Source: Gammaproteobacteria bacterium (lineage in GTDB: Bacteria > Pseudomonadota > Gammaproteobacteria > UWMA-0217). From it: a DNA stretch of 40,323 nucleotides. Shown here piece by piece: positions 7,346-13,991 of this stretch. Made by a program: the position numbers and the translations under genes. Positions within the stretch are counted from its first letter, which is position 1; the number at the start of each line of letters is the position of its first letter. Under the pieces are notes generated by a model. It had not been told where the DNA came from. It saw nothing but the letters and a program-made list of their open reading frames with translations, and did no database searches. The stretch covers positions 1 through 40,323 of the forward strand of contig JALSHZ010000135.1 in the NCBI GenBank assembly GCA_026981985.1. Reading direction: 5' to 3'.

Positions 7346-8144
7346 AATTCACAACCTCCCGGAAGCCGACTATCACGCCGACCCGGCCCTGAGCTGTTCA
7401 AAGCTCAAGCCACTGAGCAAAAGCCCGGCACACTTCCTGCACGCGCTGGAGCAACCGCACACAACCACACCGGCCATGGCCCTGGGCTCCCTGCTGCATT
7501 CGGCGGCACTTGAAGGACCGGCGAGCATTGCCCGTCACTATGCGGTTACGCCGCAGGTGGATCGCCGCACCAAGGCGGGAAAGGCCGAATATGCGGAATT
7601 TCTCGAAACATCTGAAGGCAAGACCATCGTCACGGCCGAGCAAATGGAGCTGGCCGAAGGCATGGCGGCAGCGATTGCAGAAAACGCGACGGCCACGAAG
7701 TTACTGGAGCAGTGCGCCACCCGCGAAACTTCCTTTTTCTGGCAAGCCGATGACGTACGGATGAAGGCGCGCCTCGATGCCTGTTCACCCGACGGGATTA
7801 TTGTGGACCTGAAAACAATCGGCACGCCCATCGACCAGTTTCAGCGCCAGGCATATAACCTGCAATACCATTTGCAGGCCGCGATTTATTCGGAAGCTTA
7901 CCGGGAAGTGCGTGGCACTGAACCCGAGGCATTTGTATTTATCGTGGTGGAATCCGCCCCGCCCCATGGCGTCGCCTGCTTTCTTGCCAGTGCCGAACTC
8001 ATCGGCGCGGGAGATACTTTGTTTGGTGAGCTTTTGGACACCTACAAGGCATGCACCAAAAAAGGAGAGTGGCCCGGCTATCCCGATGAATTGCGGATGC
8101 TGGACCTGCCCGCTTGGGCGAAGGGAGGGCGGATCAATGACTGA
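7338..8144 (+). CDS. RecE-like PD-(D/E)XK exonuclease (DUF3799 type)
   Basis: The predicted role is a 5'-3' double-strand exonuclease that generates 3' single strands for the adjacent RecT annealase. The 268-residue protein resembles the nuclease domain of RecE. It has an early LSCSKLKPLSKSPAHFLHAL segment and the nuclease core with D147 in KARLD, D157 and K159 in IIVDLKT, and the NLQYHLQAAIYSEAY helix with its conserved Q-Y-Q pattern. A helical insert with an AEGMAAAIAENA segment precedes the core. It overlaps the AlpA gene by eight bases and the recT start by eight bases. The pairing with recT strongly supports the function. Which end it digests is inferred from the family. Confidence 0.88.
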   Translation: MPEIHNLPEADYHADPALSCSKLKPLSKSPAHFLHALEQPHTTTPAMALGSLLHSAALEGPASIARHYAVTPQVDRRTKAGKAEYAEFLETSEGKTIVTAEQMELAEGMAAAIAENATATKLLEQCATRETSFFWQADDVRMKARLDACSPDGIIVDLKTIGTPIDQFQRQAYNLQYHLQAAIYSEAYREVRGTEPEAFVFIVVESAPPHGVACFLASAELIGAGDTLFGELLDTYKACTKKGEWPGYPDELRMLDLPAWAKGGRIND

Positions 8145-8772
8145 TCAGCACATCATCAAACCAGCAGCGGCAGAACAGACCCCCGCGCCTTTCTCGAACG
8201 ATCTGGCCCTTGAATCCAGCATGCGGGCAGCCAAGGCGCTGAACAGCAGCTCAATCGTGCCGGAGTCGTTTCAGGGCGCGCGCAACATGGGAAATGTATT
8301 GATTGCCCTGGAGCTGGCGCAACGTCTTGGCACCAGCCCTATGGCCGTCATGCAAAACCTGCACATCATCCACGGCAAGCCCGGTTTCAGCGCGCAGTTC
8401 ATGATTTCTGTCGTCAACAGCTGCGGGCGATTTTCGCCATTGCGCTTCCGCATGACTGGAGAGGGTGACGGGCGCCAGTGCATCGCCTATGCCACCGACC
8501 TGGAATCAGCTGAAACCGTGGAAGGACCAGCCGTATCAATTGCCATGGCAAAAGCCGAGGGCTGGCTGAATAAATCCGGCAGCAAATGGCGCAGCATGCC
8601 TGAACTGATGTTGCGATACCGCGCCGCCGCCTTTTTTGCCCGCCTCTATGCGCCCGATCTGATGATGGGCTTCATGACCACAGAAGAACTGGCCGACATT
8701 CGCGCACAGAACAAACGCGCTGCGGCTGACGCCCTGATGAAAAAGCTTCAGGGCAAGGAGCAAGAAAAATGA
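8137..8772 (+). CDS. recT: RecT-type single-strand annealing protein
   Basis: This protein should anneal complementary single strands and promote strand exchange with the nuclease encoded just upstream. The 211-residue product starts at the ATG at 8137 (MTDQHIIKP). The same frame is open far upstream, but that part only shadows the nuclease gene. Family signatures are MQNLHIIHGKPGFSAQFMIS, VNSCGRFSPLRF, and SKWRSMPELMLRYRAAAFF followed by RLYAPDLMMGF. The C-terminal tail is basic and helical. It is somewhat shorter than E. coli RecT (269), which is common in phage-like relatives. It overlaps both neighbours, giving stoichiometric coupled translation. Confidence 0.9.
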   Translation: MTDQHIIKPAAAEQTPAPFSNDLALESSMRAAKALNSSSIVPESFQGARNMGNVLIALELAQRLGTSPMAVMQNLHIIHGKPGFSAQFMISVVNSCGRFSPLRFRMTGEGDGRQCIAYATDLESAETVEGPAVSIAMAKAEGWLNKSGSKWRSMPELMLRYRAAAFFARLYAPDLMMGFMTTEELADIRAQNKRAAADALMKKLQGKEQEK

Positions 8773-9335
8773 TTCCACCAAAAGAAAGCCCGGCAACAAG
8801 GGCCGGGCGCAGTGCAGTGGTGTCGCGTAACAGTGAACATAATACCACCGCCCCGGGAAAATTCGATATGGACACCCTCAAGGCGAGAATCGACGCACTC
8901 GAATTCTACCGCTCCCGCAATGGCACCATGCCCCCTACCCGCAAACAAGCGGGATGGGTGGACGGTGGGCTATGCCCCTTCCATGCCGATCAGAAGATTG
9001 GATCATTCAAGGTGAACCTCGACACTGGCGGCTTCCACTGTTTCAGCTGCGGCACAAAGGGCGGTGACGTGATCGACTACGTGATGCAGCGTGATGGCCT
9101 GGACTTCCTCGCAGCCGTCAAGCAGCTGGCCCCTGACATGGAAATAACCGCCACCCGAGACGGCAGGCCACGGCTATCACTGCGCGATGCGCTGAACTGC
9201 CTGGAATACGAATCGACCCTGGTCATGGCTGCCGCTGGCGCACTGGCCCGGGGTGAACAGCTGGACGCCAAGGAGCGGCGCCGCCTGGGTATCGCGTACC
9301 GACGCATTCAGGCGGTGAAAGAGGTGACGCAATGA
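8769..9335 (+). CDS. CHC2 zinc-finger protein (stand-alone DnaG-type primase N-terminal domain)
   Basis: The 188-residue protein has a CHC2 zinc ribbon formed by C69, H72, C91 and C94 (CPFH and CFSC), followed by the KGGDVIDYVM helix that continues this fold in primases. No Toprim catalytic domain follows, so on its own it is at most a DNA-binding or primer-initiation subunit, probably acting with the DUF3987 protein encoded next. The start at 8769 overlaps recT by four bases. An internal ATG at 8868 (MDTLKARIDALEF) would begin closer to where DnaG proteins begin, and the first 33 residues look disordered, so that start cannot be excluded. Replication of the excised element is the likely role. 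Confidence 0.85.
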   Translation: MIPPKESPATRAGRSAVVSRNSEHNTTAPGKFDMDTLKARIDALEFYRSRNGTMPPTRKQAGWVDGGLCPFHADQKIGSFKVNLDTGGFHCFSCGTKGGDVIDYVMQRDGLDFLAAVKQLAPDMEITATRDGRPRLSLRDALNCLEYESTLVMAAAGALARGEQLDAKERRRLGIAYRRIQAVKEVTQ

Positions 9336-10903
9336 GAAATCCCATACAGGACTACGAGCGCTCCCTTGCAGCCGTTGATCGCCACATGCAGGCGAATTCG
9401 CCAGGCGCGCCACCAACAGACTGGCCCGACCCCGACCCGCTACCGTCTGATCTTCCCGAAGTGGCGCAGTTCACCGCCAAACTGTTGCCCGAGTCGCTGC
9501 GGCCCTGGGTGATGGACATTGCCCGGCGGATGCAATGCCCGCCAGATTATCCCGCTGTGGCCGCCATGGTCGGGCTGTCTTCCGTAATTGGCCGCAAGGT
9601 GGGGATTCGACCCAAAGCGCGTGATGACGGCTTCGAGGTGATCCCCAACTTGTGGGGGTTGCTGATCGGGCGACCATCAGAACTCAAAAGCCCGGCCATG
9701 GCGGAAGCGCTCAAGCCGCTGAAACAGCTGGAAGCCAAGGCGCGTGGACAACATGAGCAGGATTTGCAGCAGCACGCCATCGATACCCAGCTGGCGGAGA
9801 TGCGCAAGGATGAGGACACCAAGGAGGCAAGGCGCGCCGTCAAGGAGGGCAAGAACGGTCTGGCCCGCGACCTGCTGCGCCAGGCACAGGAGGCAATCCC
9901 GGAGCAGCCAACCCGCCGCCGCTATATCGTCAACGATGCCACGGTGGAGAAGCTGGGGGAGCTGTTGAACCAGAACCCGACCGGCCTGTTGCTGGAGCGT
10001 GACGAGATATCAGGCTTCCTTCGTGGGCTGGATCGGGAAGACCGCAGCAACGACCGTTCCTTTTACCTGGAAGCCTTCAATGGGCGCGGGGGTTACACCT
10101 ATGACCGCATTGGGCGCGGCACCATCGACGTGCCGGCCGTCTGCCTGTCGATCATTGGCACCATCCAGCCCGGCAAGCTGATTCCCTATGTGGGCAACGC
10201 AGTACGCCAGGGCATGGGGGACGATGGCCTGATTCAGCGCTTTCAGCTGATGGTCTACCCGGATAGCCGTAAGGATTGGGCTTACCGCGACAACTTCCCG
10301 GCGCATGAGGCGAAAGCCATGGCGCGGGAAGTGTTCGAGCGGCTGGCCTGCATGGAACCACCGGCACCCCTTGAAGGTGATGATGTTTGGTTCATCCGAT
10401 TCGACGAAGAAGCACAACAGCTGTTCATCGATTGGCTGACCGAGCTGGAACGCAAGATCAGGGAACCGGACATTCACCCGGCCATCGAGGCACACCTTGC
10501 CAAATACCGCAGCCTTGCCCCATCGCTTGCGCTGGTCATCGAGCTGGCGGAAGGAGACGCAGAGCAAGTATCAGCCACCGCTTTTAGGCGCGCAGCTGCC
10601 TGGTGCGACTACCTCGAATCCCATGCCCGGCGCGTCTATGGAATGGCAACTGATACAGGCATCACCAACGCACGAGCAATCCTCACCAAGATCAAGCTGG
10701 GCCAACTACCCCGACCATTCAAGCAACGCGATATCCAACGGAAAGACTGGAGCGGGCTTACCTCAGCAGAGGCAATCCGCGACGCCCTGAGCAATCTTGA
10801 AGACTATGGGTGGATTCAACCGATAACTTCCCGCCGAGCCACTGGCGGCCGGCCATCGACCGAGTACCACGTGAACCCAGCGATTGATGGAGGCGAGTCA
10901 TGA
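9332..10903 (+). CDS. DUF3987 helicase-like protein (replication)
   Basis: This 523-residue protein has the features of DUF3987 ATPase-like proteins common in phages and plasmids. An atypical P-loop IGRPSELKSPAM is at about residues 112-123, with S-x-x-K-S in place of the usual G-K-S. An acidic strand LLLERDEISGFL near 219-230 is the Walker B candidate. The DVPAVCLSIIGTIQP strand follows near residue 265. A charged coiled-coil insertion lies between the two ATP motifs (about 130-195), and a winged-helix-like end (AIRDALSNLEDYGWI) is at the C terminus. It follows the zinc-finger gene with a four-base overlap, so the pair probably supplies a split primase/helicase function. The activity is inferred from the family and context. 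Confidence 0.85.
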   Translation: MRNPIQDYERSLAAVDRHMQANSPGAPPTDWPDPDPLPSDLPEVAQFTAKLLPESLRPWVMDIARRMQCPPDYPAVAAMVGLSSVIGRKVGIRPKARDDGFEVIPNLWGLLIGRPSELKSPAMAEALKPLKQLEAKARGQHEQDLQQHAIDTQLAEMRKDEDTKEARRAVKEGKNGLARDLLRQAQEAIPEQPTRRRYIVNDATVEKLGELLNQNPTGLLLERDEISGFLRGLDREDRSNDRSFYLEAFNGRGGYTYDRIGRGTIDVPAVCLSIIGTIQPGKLIPYVGNAVRQGMGDDGLIQRFQLMVYPDSRKDWAYRDNFPAHEAKAMAREVFERLACMEPPAPLEGDDVWFIRFDEEAQQLFIDWLTELERKIREPDIHPAIEAHLAKYRSLAPSLALVIELAEGDAEQVSATAFRRAAAWCDYLESHARRVYGMATDTGITNARAILTKIKLGQLPRPFKQRDIQRKDWSGLTSAEAIRDALSNLEDYGWIQPITSRRATGGRPSTEYHVNPAIDGGES

Positions 10904-11022
10904 CAAATTTCACGAAAACCCCTTACCCGTGCCCCGACAAAACCGACAGAACCCCTTTTGTAGGTTTTGTCGGTTGCTTACCCCCGCGTATTTGGAAAAA
11001 AAGGGGGGTGGATCATGGGTAA
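10900..11022 (+). CDS. tiny ORF spanning an inverted repeat
   Basis: A 40-codon frame begins at an ATG that overlaps the DUF3987 stop by four bases (ATGA) and ends eight bases inside the next gene. The product is basic and contains KTDRTPFVGFVGC, encoded largely by the inverted repeat at 10934-10973. Peptides with a 'T-P-F-V-x-F-V' core recur, as I recall, in short proteins after DUF3987 genes in other elements. The peptide may simply be the by-product of a conserved DNA or RNA structure. Coupled start and spacing argue for translation, but a peptide function is unproven. Confidence 0.45.
   Translation: MTNFTKTPYPCPDKTDRTPFVGFVGCLPPRIWKKRGVDHG
10934..10973. repeat. perfect 11-bp inverted repeat inside the tiny ORF
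   Basis: CCGACAAAACC at 10934-10944 and GGTTTTGTCGG at 10963-10973 are perfect complements with an 18-base loop. The loop begins with a degenerate copy of the left arm (GACAGAACC). There is no T run, so it is not a simple terminator. It could be an mRNA structure between DUF3987 and the next gene, or a protein-binding site such as a replication iteron or operator. Confidence 0.55.
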
Positions 11023-11449
11023 GTGGCTGGAGATGCTGGAGACCGAAAGCCCTGACAATGCGGCCGATACCAAGGGCAACACCCACTCAACGGGTGCAAT
11101 CGTGATTCCCGTGAACCCCGCCACCGGCATCGAGCTGGACGAGCCGGCCATCATGCAGGCAATGGAGCAGGCTTGTATCGGGCTGGCGATCCTGCCCCAG
11201 GAGTTCAGGGCAGTCATCGATGACGACGAAGCCATGTGGTGCGCTACCGGGCGAATTCCCGCCAAGACAGCCAGAGCCTACGCTCGCCTGTTCGCGCAAC
11301 AGCTGGCACAAGACCCCGCCCACCCTTCCAGCCATGGGAAGGTGACCTGCTGGGCTTGCCGCCACTATCGGGCGCGGCGCTGTCTGCGCTCCAGCACTGC
11401 AAGCCCTGATCAGTGGATCGAGTGCAGCGATTATCGGGGGGTTAGGTAA
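11015..11449 (+). CDS. hypothetical protein with C-terminal Cys-rich (zinc-binding?) segment
   Basis: The 144-residue product starts at the ATG at 11015 (MGKWLEMLETE), with a GGGGGGTGG run just upstream. The frame is open further upstream but without a good ribosome-binding site. The N-terminal two thirds is acidic and helical (PAIMQAMEQACIGLAILPQEFRAVI, PAKTARAYARLFAQQL). The C terminus has CWACRHYRARRC and a further Cys in ECSDYRG, together a plausible four-Cys zinc knuckle. No family is recognised. It lies in the replication and recombination chain and its stop overlaps the next start by one base, so a DNA-binding accessory role is likely but not shown. Confidence 0.7.
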   Translation: MGKWLEMLETESPDNAADTKGNTHSTGAIVIPVNPATGIELDEPAIMQAMEQACIGLAILPQEFRAVIDDDEAMWCATGRIPAKTARAYARLFAQQLAQDPAHPSSHGKVTCWACRHYRARRCLRSSTASPDQWIECSDYRGVR

Positions 11450-11868
11450 TGGGCGCCAGCAGCAGAACCAAGGGCGCCAGTGGCGAGCGTGAGTTTGCCG
11501 GGCTGCTCCACGATCATCTTGGTGTGCGCCTGGTGCGCAATCTCGAACAATCCCGCAGCGGAGGGCATGACCTGATCACCCACCCGGATGAAGCTGGCCC
11601 CGTTGCCGACATGCTGCGCCGCTATGCCATCGAGGTGAAGCGTTACAGCAAGCCCACTGATTCACTCATTGGCCGCTGGTGGCGTCAAACCGAGCAGCAG
11701 GCCCAAGAGGTGGGCGCGTTGCCCTGCCTTGCCTACCGGGGCAACAGAGCAGCGTGGCGCGTTGTCGTGCCACTGGCTGCACTGATGGACACCATCACCG
11801 ACGACGGGCTGACGTATGCGGCAACCCTCAGCCTGGAAGGCTTCTGCGCCCTGGTGCGTGAGGGATGA
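11449..11868 (+). CDS. PD-(D/E)XK nuclease, Holliday-junction-resolvase-like
   Basis: The 139-residue protein has the compact nuclease fold seen in archaeal Hjc-like resolvases and phage relatives. The first helix SGEREFAGLL carries E13, the strand SGGHDLI carries D41, IEVKRY carries E62 and K64, and the helix RWWRQTEQQAQ carries Q80. The expected role is to cut branched DNA left by recombination or replication of the element. A hairpin of strands ending RVVVPLAALM completes the core. The start shares one base with the preceding stop (TAATG), so it is in the same transcript. Specificity for four-way junctions cannot be read from sequence. Confidence 0.8.
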   Translation: MGASSRTKGASGEREFAGLLHDHLGVRLVRNLEQSRSGGHDLITHPDEAGPVADMLRRYAIEVKRYSKPTDSLIGRWWRQTEQQAQEVGALPCLAYRGNRAAWRVVVPLAALMDTITDDGLTYAATLSLEGFCALVREG

Positions 11869-12069
11869 AAGGAAAAGGTACTGGGAAGCCTATGCGTGTT
11901 TCGGCTGGGTGACGCGCGAAATACCCCTAGAGATCAACCCGGAGCCATGGTTGACAAATGACAGATGCAGCCAGCTTTTGCGGATGACTGCTTACCCCCT
12001 CACCCGGGAATGAACCGGACTGACAGATGACACGCCAGACAACATAAATGTAAATCGGAGACACAGACA

Positions 12070-12480
12070 ATGATGACAGCAAGCATATACGGCCGCCTTG
12101 GCCGTGACGTGAAAGAGATTCAGACCAAATCGGGCAAGGCAATGGCGGTGGTGGGTGTCGCCGTCGATGTTGGCAAACCAAGCGAGCAGGAAACGCTATG
12201 GCTCGATCTGGTCGCGTTTGGCACCATGGCGGATAGACTGCTGCGGCACCAGAAGTCAGACATGGTGGCGGCATCAGGGCGAATCACCTTGAACCACTGG
12301 ACTGACAACCAAGGCGAGGATCGGGAAACGTGGCAACTGATCGTCGATACGCTTGTAAGCGCAAGAACAGTCAGGCCGGGCATGCACAGGCAAAACCCCG
12401 TGAGCAATGACGTACCCGGCGCCCCCCTGCCGTTCGATCAGCCGCCACCAGTCAATGAGCAGCGACCGCCCCAAGGATAA
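12070..12480 (+). CDS. ssb: single-stranded DNA-binding protein
   Basis: The 136-residue protein begins with an OB-fold of the SSB type. MTASIYGRLGRDVKEIQTKSGKAMAVVGVAVD is followed by TLWLDLVAFGTMADRLLRHQKSDMVAASGRITLNHW, and a Pro-rich disordered tail comes after the fold. The tail lacks the acidic DDDIPF tip used by cellular SSB to recruit host proteins, although an internal PLPFDQPPP could be a degenerate version. It probably coats single strands made by the RecE/RecT-like pair or during replication. GGAG lies nine bases before the first of two adjacent ATGs. A 201-base gap separates it from the nuclease gene, so it may have its own promoter, but no convincing -35/-10 pair was seen. Confidence 0.9.
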   Translation: MMTASIYGRLGRDVKEIQTKSGKAMAVVGVAVDVGKPSEQETLWLDLVAFGTMADRLLRHQKSDMVAASGRITLNHWTDNQGEDRETWQLIVDTLVSARTVRPGMHRQNPVSNDVPGAPLPFDQPPPVNEQRPPQG

Positions 12481-12717
12481 GCAGCGAAGTGAAAAGATAC
12501 TGTTGGGACTCATTCGCAGTCGGAGTGCAACGGCCAGCCGGCCTTATCAGATCGGCAGCAATTGCCGGACAATGAATGCGCAAGTTCAAATTTTTTGAAG
12601 CGTTAACCGGCCCAAATCATTCAGGGGGTAGCACAATCAATCCGGGGGCAACTTTGGGGGCAGCCGAACAGAGAGAAAACACTATTTTCCTTTACTATCC
12701 GTTACCTATTAACTTGA
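12481..12717. other. right end of the element, non-coding, with arm-type repeats
   Basis: No credible gene lies between ssb and attR. The stretch holds GGGGGCAAC at 12644-12652, identical to the 9-mer at 3724-3732 and in the same orientation. Close variants are GGGGGCAG at 12656-12663 and GGGGGTAGC at 12624-12632. The shared flanking pattern CCGGGGGCAAC followed by a TTTGG-like run is seen at both ends. These are the likely right-hand arm sites for the integrase. Confidence 0.55.
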
Positions 12718-12742
12718 TTCGAGTCCACGTCGGGAGCCAAAT
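12718..12742 (+). repeat. attR core (displaced tRNA-Asn 3' end, one base lost)
   Basis: The 25 nt repeat the tRNA-Asn T arm through CCA and the following AAT (compare 3589-3614), with one G of the acceptor run deleted. There is no tRNA body upstream, so this is the displaced 3' end of the original gene. The deletion would break the acceptor stem, which shows that this copy is no longer under selection as tRNA and that the insertion is not very recent. Confidence 0.88.
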
Positions 12743-12767
12743 TCCGGTTCGGTGTTGCCGCAACCAT

Positions 12768-12798
12768 AAAAAAAGCCCTGATGTTCAGGGCTTTTTTT
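12768..12798 (+). terminator. Rho-independent terminator, probable original tRNA-Asn terminator
   Basis: A stem pairs the AAAAAAGCCCTGA side (12769-12781) with the TCAGGGCTTTTTT side around a TGT loop, ending in a long T run. Because of the flanking A run it can act in both directions, and it may also stop transcription from the minus-strand glycosyltransferase gene that ends at 12821. Its core GCCCTGA/TCAGGGC matches the terminator at 3644-3669 next to the intact tRNA. Confidence 0.85.
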
Positions 12799-12820
12799 AT
12801 GTCTAGCTATTCTGTTCCAG

Positions 12821-13822
12821 CTATTTGTATTCGATGATTTCGAAGCTGTTGCGGCGCTTGTCGCGATAGTACTTCATCAAGCCGATGACATTCGCGAACT
12901 TGCCAATCAGCGTGTACTTGGCGTAAGTCATTGCATGCTCTGGCGTATCCCCCTCACTGAGACGATAGCGGTACATCCGCCATGCCAATACCGGATAGCC
13001 GAGCAGCAGCAGCAGGCTCATGCCGTGGGTTGGCAGCGCCAGCAGCAAGGCGGTTGCTGGAACCAGCAAGCCCCAGAACCAGGTGCTGAATTCCTCACGC
13101 AGCGCTTCACGGTCACGTCGGCCTGGATTCAGGTTGGCCCAGGCGCCGATGGCGTGCCCTGCCCTGACAGCACGTGTCCACCACTGCCGAAAGGTGCTGA
13201 TTTCGGCGTCGTGGTAGGCCATCGCATGATCGAGCTTGTGAATGCTATAACCCGCTTCCTTGATACGCGTGGCGAGTTCAGGTTCTTCACCAGCGATCAG
13301 GTCGGGGTTGAAGCCGCCAACCTCATCAAGCACGTTGGCGCGAATCATCGAAATGCCACCAAACTTGCCGATATCGGTGATTTCACCCGCCGCCGACTTC
13401 CACTCCAGCGCACACATGCGGTTATAGATCGACGCATCCGGTTCCATTTCCTGTAGATGGCCGGTCACCGCGCCGTAGTCCGGATTGTTGCGCAGGCTGA
13501 TTTCGCCAATCTCCAACCAGCCGGGAGCCAACTTGCAGTCACCGTCGATGAACTGGATATATTGGACCTGCGGGTTGCGCTGCCGCAGCCGCGCGTAACC
13601 CTCATTGCGACCACGCGCAGCCGAGAAAGGGATGGCAGGATCGAGGTTGACGACATCGACATTGTGGGCCGCGGCCAGCTCCGGGCTGCCATCGGTAGAA
13701 CCTGAGTCGACATAGACCACCGGCACACGCAATTCAGCCAGCGATTCCAGACAGGCGCGCAGGCGCTCGCCCTCGTTTCTGCCGATAACAACGATGCCGG
13801 TGGAAGGTTGTACCTTACTCAT
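12821..13822 (-). CDS. family 2 glycosyltransferase, membrane-associated
   Basis: The 333-residue protein has a GT-A Rossmann-like domain. The nucleotide-binding start is STGIVVIGRNEGERL, VVYVDSGSTDGS lies near residue 36, and the metal-binding FIDGDCKL (DGD at 93-95) follows. The acceptor-side motif is GEEPELATRIKEAGY and the late QWWTRAVRAGHA is typical of GT2. Two hydrophobic helices follow near residues 235-275 (FWGLLVPATALLLALP and MSLLLLLGYPVLAW), so it is anchored at the inner membrane. The sugar and acceptor cannot be deduced; cell-surface polysaccharide assembly is the usual role. The ATG at 13822 is preferred to a TTG 75 bases upstream because it gives the normal GT2 N terminus. It is divergent from moeA. 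Confidence 0.85.
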   Translation of the reverse strand: MSKVQPSTGIVVIGRNEGERLRACLESLAELRVPVVYVDSGSTDGSPELAAAHNVDVVNLDPAIPFSAARGRNEGYARLRQRNPQVQYIQFIDGDCKLAPGWLEIGEISLRNNPDYGAVTGHLQEMEPDASIYNRMCALEWKSAAGEITDIGKFGGISMIRANVLDEVGGFNPDLIAGEEPELATRIKEAGYSIHKLDHAMAYHDAEISTFRQWWTRAVRAGHAIGAWANLNPGRRDREALREEFSTWFWGLLVPATALLLALPTHGMSLLLLLGYPVLAWRMYRYRLSEGDTPEHAMTYAKYTLIGKFANVIGLMKYYRDKRRNSFEIIEYK

Positions 13823-13991
13823 CTGAATGCGACTGCTCCTTGATCGTGGGATAAGTCTACCGCTTGTCAACACGATGTTCAGCTTACCAATGCTCAAAAC
13901 GCCATCAGCCTGAGCAAACTAACCAAGCTGGTTCTGGTGACAGCAGCTCTGCGGCATAATAGCGGGCCCAGTAGCGTAATCGGCCTTTTCC

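Larger units (their letters stand above)
3589..12742. mobile_element. tRNA-Asn-integrated 9.1-kb satellite-like integrative element
   Basis: The element is bounded by the direct repeat at 3589-3614 and 12718-12742. The integrase gene sits next to the intact tRNA. Gene content is a P4-type integrase, two small unknown genes, RadC, an unknown protein, an AlpA-like regulator, a RecE-like nuclease, RecT, a CHC2 zinc-finger protein, a DUF3987 protein, a tiny ORF, a Cys-rich protein, a Hjc-like nuclease and SSB. From 7088 rightward every gene except ssb overlaps its neighbour by 1 to 8 bases, implying one transcript. No capsid, portal, terminase, lysis, relaxase or type IV secretion gene is present. 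Satellite, or reduced prophage retaining early genes, are the two best readings. Confidence 0.9.

Noticed and set aside
12718-12742. Second tRNA-Asn or tRNA pseudogene
   Set aside because: Only the T arm and 3' end are present, with no D or anticodon arm. It is the right attachment site of the element.
3589-12742. Complete prophage
   Set aside because: No capsid, portal, tail, terminase or lysis gene is present between the att sites, and 9.1 kb is fully accounted for by early-type genes.
12576-12806. 76-codon open frame running through attR and the tRNA terminator
   Set aside because: It spans the integration junction and a terminator hairpin and has no Shine-Dalgarno, so it is a chance frame.
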